In this document: in pieces, positions 61,710-64,000 of the stretch
Position numbering within the stretch: position 1 is the first letter of the stretch
Layout: each line of letters begins with the position of its first letter
Assembly: GCA_017535315.1 (NCBI GenBank)
Contig: JAFXUD010000009.1
Span: 91,908 to 155,907, forward strand
Length of the DNA stretch: 64,000 nucleotides
Source: Victivallales bacterium
GTDB taxonomy: Bacteria; Verrucomicrobiota; Lentisphaeria; Oligosphaerales; Oligosphaeraceae
Direction of reading: 5' to 3'
Made by a program: the position numbers and the translations under genes
Notes under the pieces: generated by a model
The model's database searches: none
What the model saw: only the letters and a program-made list of their open reading frames with translations
Told to the model about the DNA's origin: nothing

Positions 61710-64000
61710 ATGAAACTGGATTTTCGCATCGAGTGGGGCTATCAATACCTTTACAGCCGTCGCCATTATCATCCCGTCTATAACTGGGACGGCTGCCTGG
61801 AATGCGGCGGCGGCACAATTGAAAGCACCTATAAACTGGACTACCCCGTGATTTGGTACGGTCCAGGTCATTGCGCCGTGGAGACCAAGCTCCCAGAGCC
61901 ACGCTGGAAATCCTCCACAAAGCGCGGCATCTCAGGCATACGCGTGGAGGCGGAGGCCGATGACAAGGCGCTCTTCACGTTGCGAACATCCAGCGGAACC
62001 TTCAGCTTCACGGCAGGAGAATTGCTCCGTGAACAAAGACTCGTGTTCAACGTGGGGCCCAAATACCTGGGCTGCCACGTGGTAGCCACCATGACTGGCT
62101 ATCTTTGGTTCCGCCCCGCCCCCAAGCCTGGTCAAATCGTGTTCGAGGCAAAGGATCTGGCGTTGCCGCGCAGGGACTGGGCCCGCATGAGAACTGGCGA
62201 AATCAAACCAGGGGAATCACTTGAGTTCCAGGCGGGAATACCAGCCCCCCGAAAAGAGTATTCCGAAACGCTCATCCATCTCCAGGCCATGGCGGCCCCT
62301 GTTGAACACACCCCTGGCGCGGAAAAACAGGTGTTCGGCTACTTTGACTTCGAGCTGTTGTGCGATGGCAAGCGCGTCAAGTCTTTCAGGCAATACCTCC
62401 GCATGCACGATGGCGATATGCAGATGCTGGACGACATTTGGATCAGGGCGCAGTTCACACCAGGGAAGCATGTTTTCTCTTTCCGCAACCTACATGAGAA
62501 ACTGTGCCTGCTGGTGAGCCGTCTGGTGATACAGCAGTCTGAACGCAGTCATGGACAGCTTAGCATTCCTGAATGGACTCTGCGGGGCGAGCATGTGATT
62601 GGCAAGGTGTTTGCCGTTAAACCCGACTGCCTTGAAGTGGCATTGCCTGACAAGACCTTGCGCATTGAGGCAAAGCCTGGTTGGAATGAGTTCGACTTTG
62701 TGTCGGAGACGCCTGGCGACGTGGAGTGCCGCTGTGGCGAACATACTGCCATGGTTCAGGTCTTCAATGCCCAGGAGGAGAAGAACCCAATTAAGGTGGG
62801 CTTCGACATGACGGCGGTTCCCGCTGACGACAATGGCTTCATGGATTGGATTCTGGACTACACGGCACGCACGCGCATGGGCAACTTCCCCGTCTTCCGC
62901 AGTTTCCTCTACAATCCGCAGCGCAAAGGGCCAAACCTGCCTGTGGATGGCAAGCTGATGCGCAAATGGGGTGAGTTCTGCCGCAAGCACTATCTCTATG
63001 CAGAGGCCGCGACCGACTTTGACGACGGAGAGCTGAAAGCGGGCGCTCAGGAGTTCTTCCATGGTGCAGGCAAACACGAACATACGTGTCTCACCTACGG
63101 CCTGGACCCGACAGCACCATACGCCTCAGAGGACATGAAGGAGGCAATGCTGCATTTCTTCGATTGGATTAAGCCGCAGATTGACAGGGCGCACAATGCT
63201 GGTGCGCAAATGGAGTTTGGCGATGCCTCTGGCGCAATACGATACACCTTCCTCGCAGGCGTGGATTCCGTCAGGGCGGAGACGATGGTGCCCCATACGC
63301 AGCATCTGCTCAGCCAGGCACGCCCAGCCGCCGAGGCGCTTGGCAAGGGCGAGTGGGGGGTGCATATCGCCATCCAGCATCCCGTGCAGCCGTACTTCGA
63401 CACGCATCTTCGTATGTTTTACCTTAGCCTGATGCAGCCTTGGATGATGGGCGCAAACTTCCTGTATGAGGAGGATAGCCTGTTCCAGATTTGGAAGGAA
63501 GAACGTCTTTCATGGGACGACGCCCTCACAAAGGGCAAGCGCGATATGCTGCGCGCCTTCTTCAAGTTTGCCAAGACGCATCCGCGAAGCGGAAAGTGCA
63601 TACGGCATATTGCTTTCATAGAAGGACGTTATGCCGCGCCATTCAACGGATTCATCTGCGGCAGCGAGCAGACGCCTGAATATGCGGTGTGGGGGGCATT
63701 CGGCAAGAACGCTCCTGAATGGGGGCACCGCCAGCCAGAAAAATGCAGGCAACTCCTTGATGTGCTTATGCCCGGGGCCTCGACACAGCCATTTAGGCAG
63801 CGTTTTGACAAACGCAGGTTCTTCTTCTCGGGTACCCCTTACGGCGACTTTGACGAGACGCCCATAGAGGCCTCGGCAGAGTACCTCTCCAACTACAAGC
63901 TGCTGGTGAACTTCGGATGGAACACCCTCATTGCGGAAGACTATGCGAAGCTGCTGGAGTACGTGAAGAATGGCGGCACGCTTCTCACGGGATTGCCGCA
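61710..64000 (+). CDS. Large glycosidase-like protein, 3' truncated
   Basis: The frame stays open from ATG 61710 to the window end (763 complete codons); GGAG and AAGGA lie upstream. There is no signal peptide. The first 360 residues are beta-sandwich-rich (FDFELLCDGKRVKSFRQYLRMHDGD, FTPGKHVFSFRNLHEKL). Residues 370-680 look like a TIM barrel (CLTYGLDPTAPYASED, AQMEFGDASGAIRYTFLAGVD, LSLMQPWMMGANFLYEED). The last 60 (ASAEYLSNYKLLVNFGWNTL, LLEYVKNGGTLLTGLP) resemble the start of a beta-galactosidase trimerisation-like domain, as in the secreted protein at 28754. It is likely an intracellular glycoside-processing enzyme working with the oxidoreductase and propeller protein. Family unknown. Confidence 0.65.
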   Translation, partial: MKLDFRIEWGYQYLYSRRHYHPVYNWDGCLECGGGTIESTYKLDYPVIWYGPGHCAVETKLPEPRWKSSTKRGISGIRVEAEADDKALFTLRTSSGTFSFTAGELLREQRLVFNVGPKYLGCHVVATMTGYLWFRPAPKPGQIVFEAKDLALPRRDWARMRTGEIKPGESLEFQAGIPAPRKEYSETLIHLQAMAAPVEHTPGAEKQVFGYFDFELLCDGKRVKSFRQYLRMHDGDMQMLDDIWIRAQFTPGKHVFSFRNLHEKLCLLVSRLVIQQSERSHGQLSIPEWTLRGEHVIGKVFAVKPDCLEVALPDKTLRIEAKPGWNEFDFVSETPGDVECRCGEHTAMVQVFNAQEEKNPIKVGFDMTAVPADDNGFMDWILDYTARTRMGNFPVFRSFLYNPQRKGPNLPVDGKLMRKWGEFCRKHYLYAEAATDFDDGELKAGAQEFFHGAGKHEHTCLTYGLDPTAPYASEDMKEAMLHFFDWIKPQIDRAHNAGAQMEFGDASGAIRYTFLAGVDSVRAETMVPHTQHLLSQARPAAEALGKGEWGVHIAIQHPVQPYFDTHLRMFYLSLMQPWMMGANFLYEEDSLFQIWKEERLSWDDALTKGKRDMLRAFFKFAKTHPRSGKCIRHIAFIEGRYAAPFNGFICGSEQTPEYAVWGAFGKNAPEWGHRQPEKCRQLLDVLMPGASTQPFRQRFDKRRFFFSGTPYGDFDETPIEASAEYLSNYKLLVNFGWNTLIAEDYAKLLEYVKNGGTLLTGLP

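Overview
The window is 64 kb of a moderately GC-rich bacterial chromosome. Dense housekeeping genes sit between large secreted carbohydrate-active proteins. The mix points to the PVC superphylum: four Gfo/Idh/MocA oxidoreductases, several very large signal-peptide proteins with CBM9-like or glycoside-hydrolase-like folds, paired sugar-phosphate isomerases, a DUF4091-type protein, an LpxC-like enzyme and a GspF protein. Lentisphaerota (Victivallales-like) is my best guess. This is inference from gene content; no rRNA is present. I see no tRNA, rRNA, CRISPR array or transposase gene.

Layout. 1-9 kb: end of a tyrosine phosphatase, an EamA transporter, endonuclease IV (nfo), a phasin-like protein, folC, an NfeD-type membrane protease flanked by two foldback repeats, obg and a secreted metallophosphatase. 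9-18 kb: a small coiled-coil protein, carB, the ribBA-ribH-nusB-ftsY operon and serS. 17.6-28 kb: a cysteine-cluster protein paired with a 919-residue membrane protein (zinc ribbon plus PKD-like repeats), an M55 peptidase with an oxidoreductase, a membrane-anchored concanavalin-like protein, an XRE regulator and an ornithine-cyclodeaminase-family enzyme. 28-42 kb: secreted carbohydrate-active proteins, an aminotransferase and a MATE pump. 42-53.8 kb: YfcE-like phosphoesterase, two isomerases, then a tight minus-strand run (class III aminotransferase, two oxidoreductases, LpxC-like enzyme, GspF, alpha/beta hydrolase, large Hsp70). 54-57.5 kb: tmk-holB and an asparagine-synthetase-like protein lacking the catalytic cysteine. 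57.8-64 kb: a beta-propeller protein divergent from an oxidoreductase and a large glycosidase-like gene that runs off the window.

Beyond the genes, three things stand out. (1) The tetranucleotide CCGG is almost absent: reading the whole plus strand I found two copies, both in the last 3 kb, although CTGG and CCAG are common. (2) A ~240-bp transposon-like repeat occurs four times with near-identical terminal inverted repeats (8-bp target duplications visible at three of the four copies), plus one divergent relative. Its internal hairpins vary in a compensatory way between copies, as expected for a conserved structure. (3) Two ~150-bp foldback elements follow folC and nfeD, and several long perfect hairpins and exact direct repeats lie in promoter regions.

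How genes work together: the riboflavin, folate, nucleotide and translation genes are ordinary housekeeping units. The accessory regions look like modules for sensing, cutting and metabolising complex or modified sugars: secreted binding and cleavage proteins outside, then oxidoreductases and isomerases inside. The 44-54 kb run may instead modify cell-envelope amino sugars.
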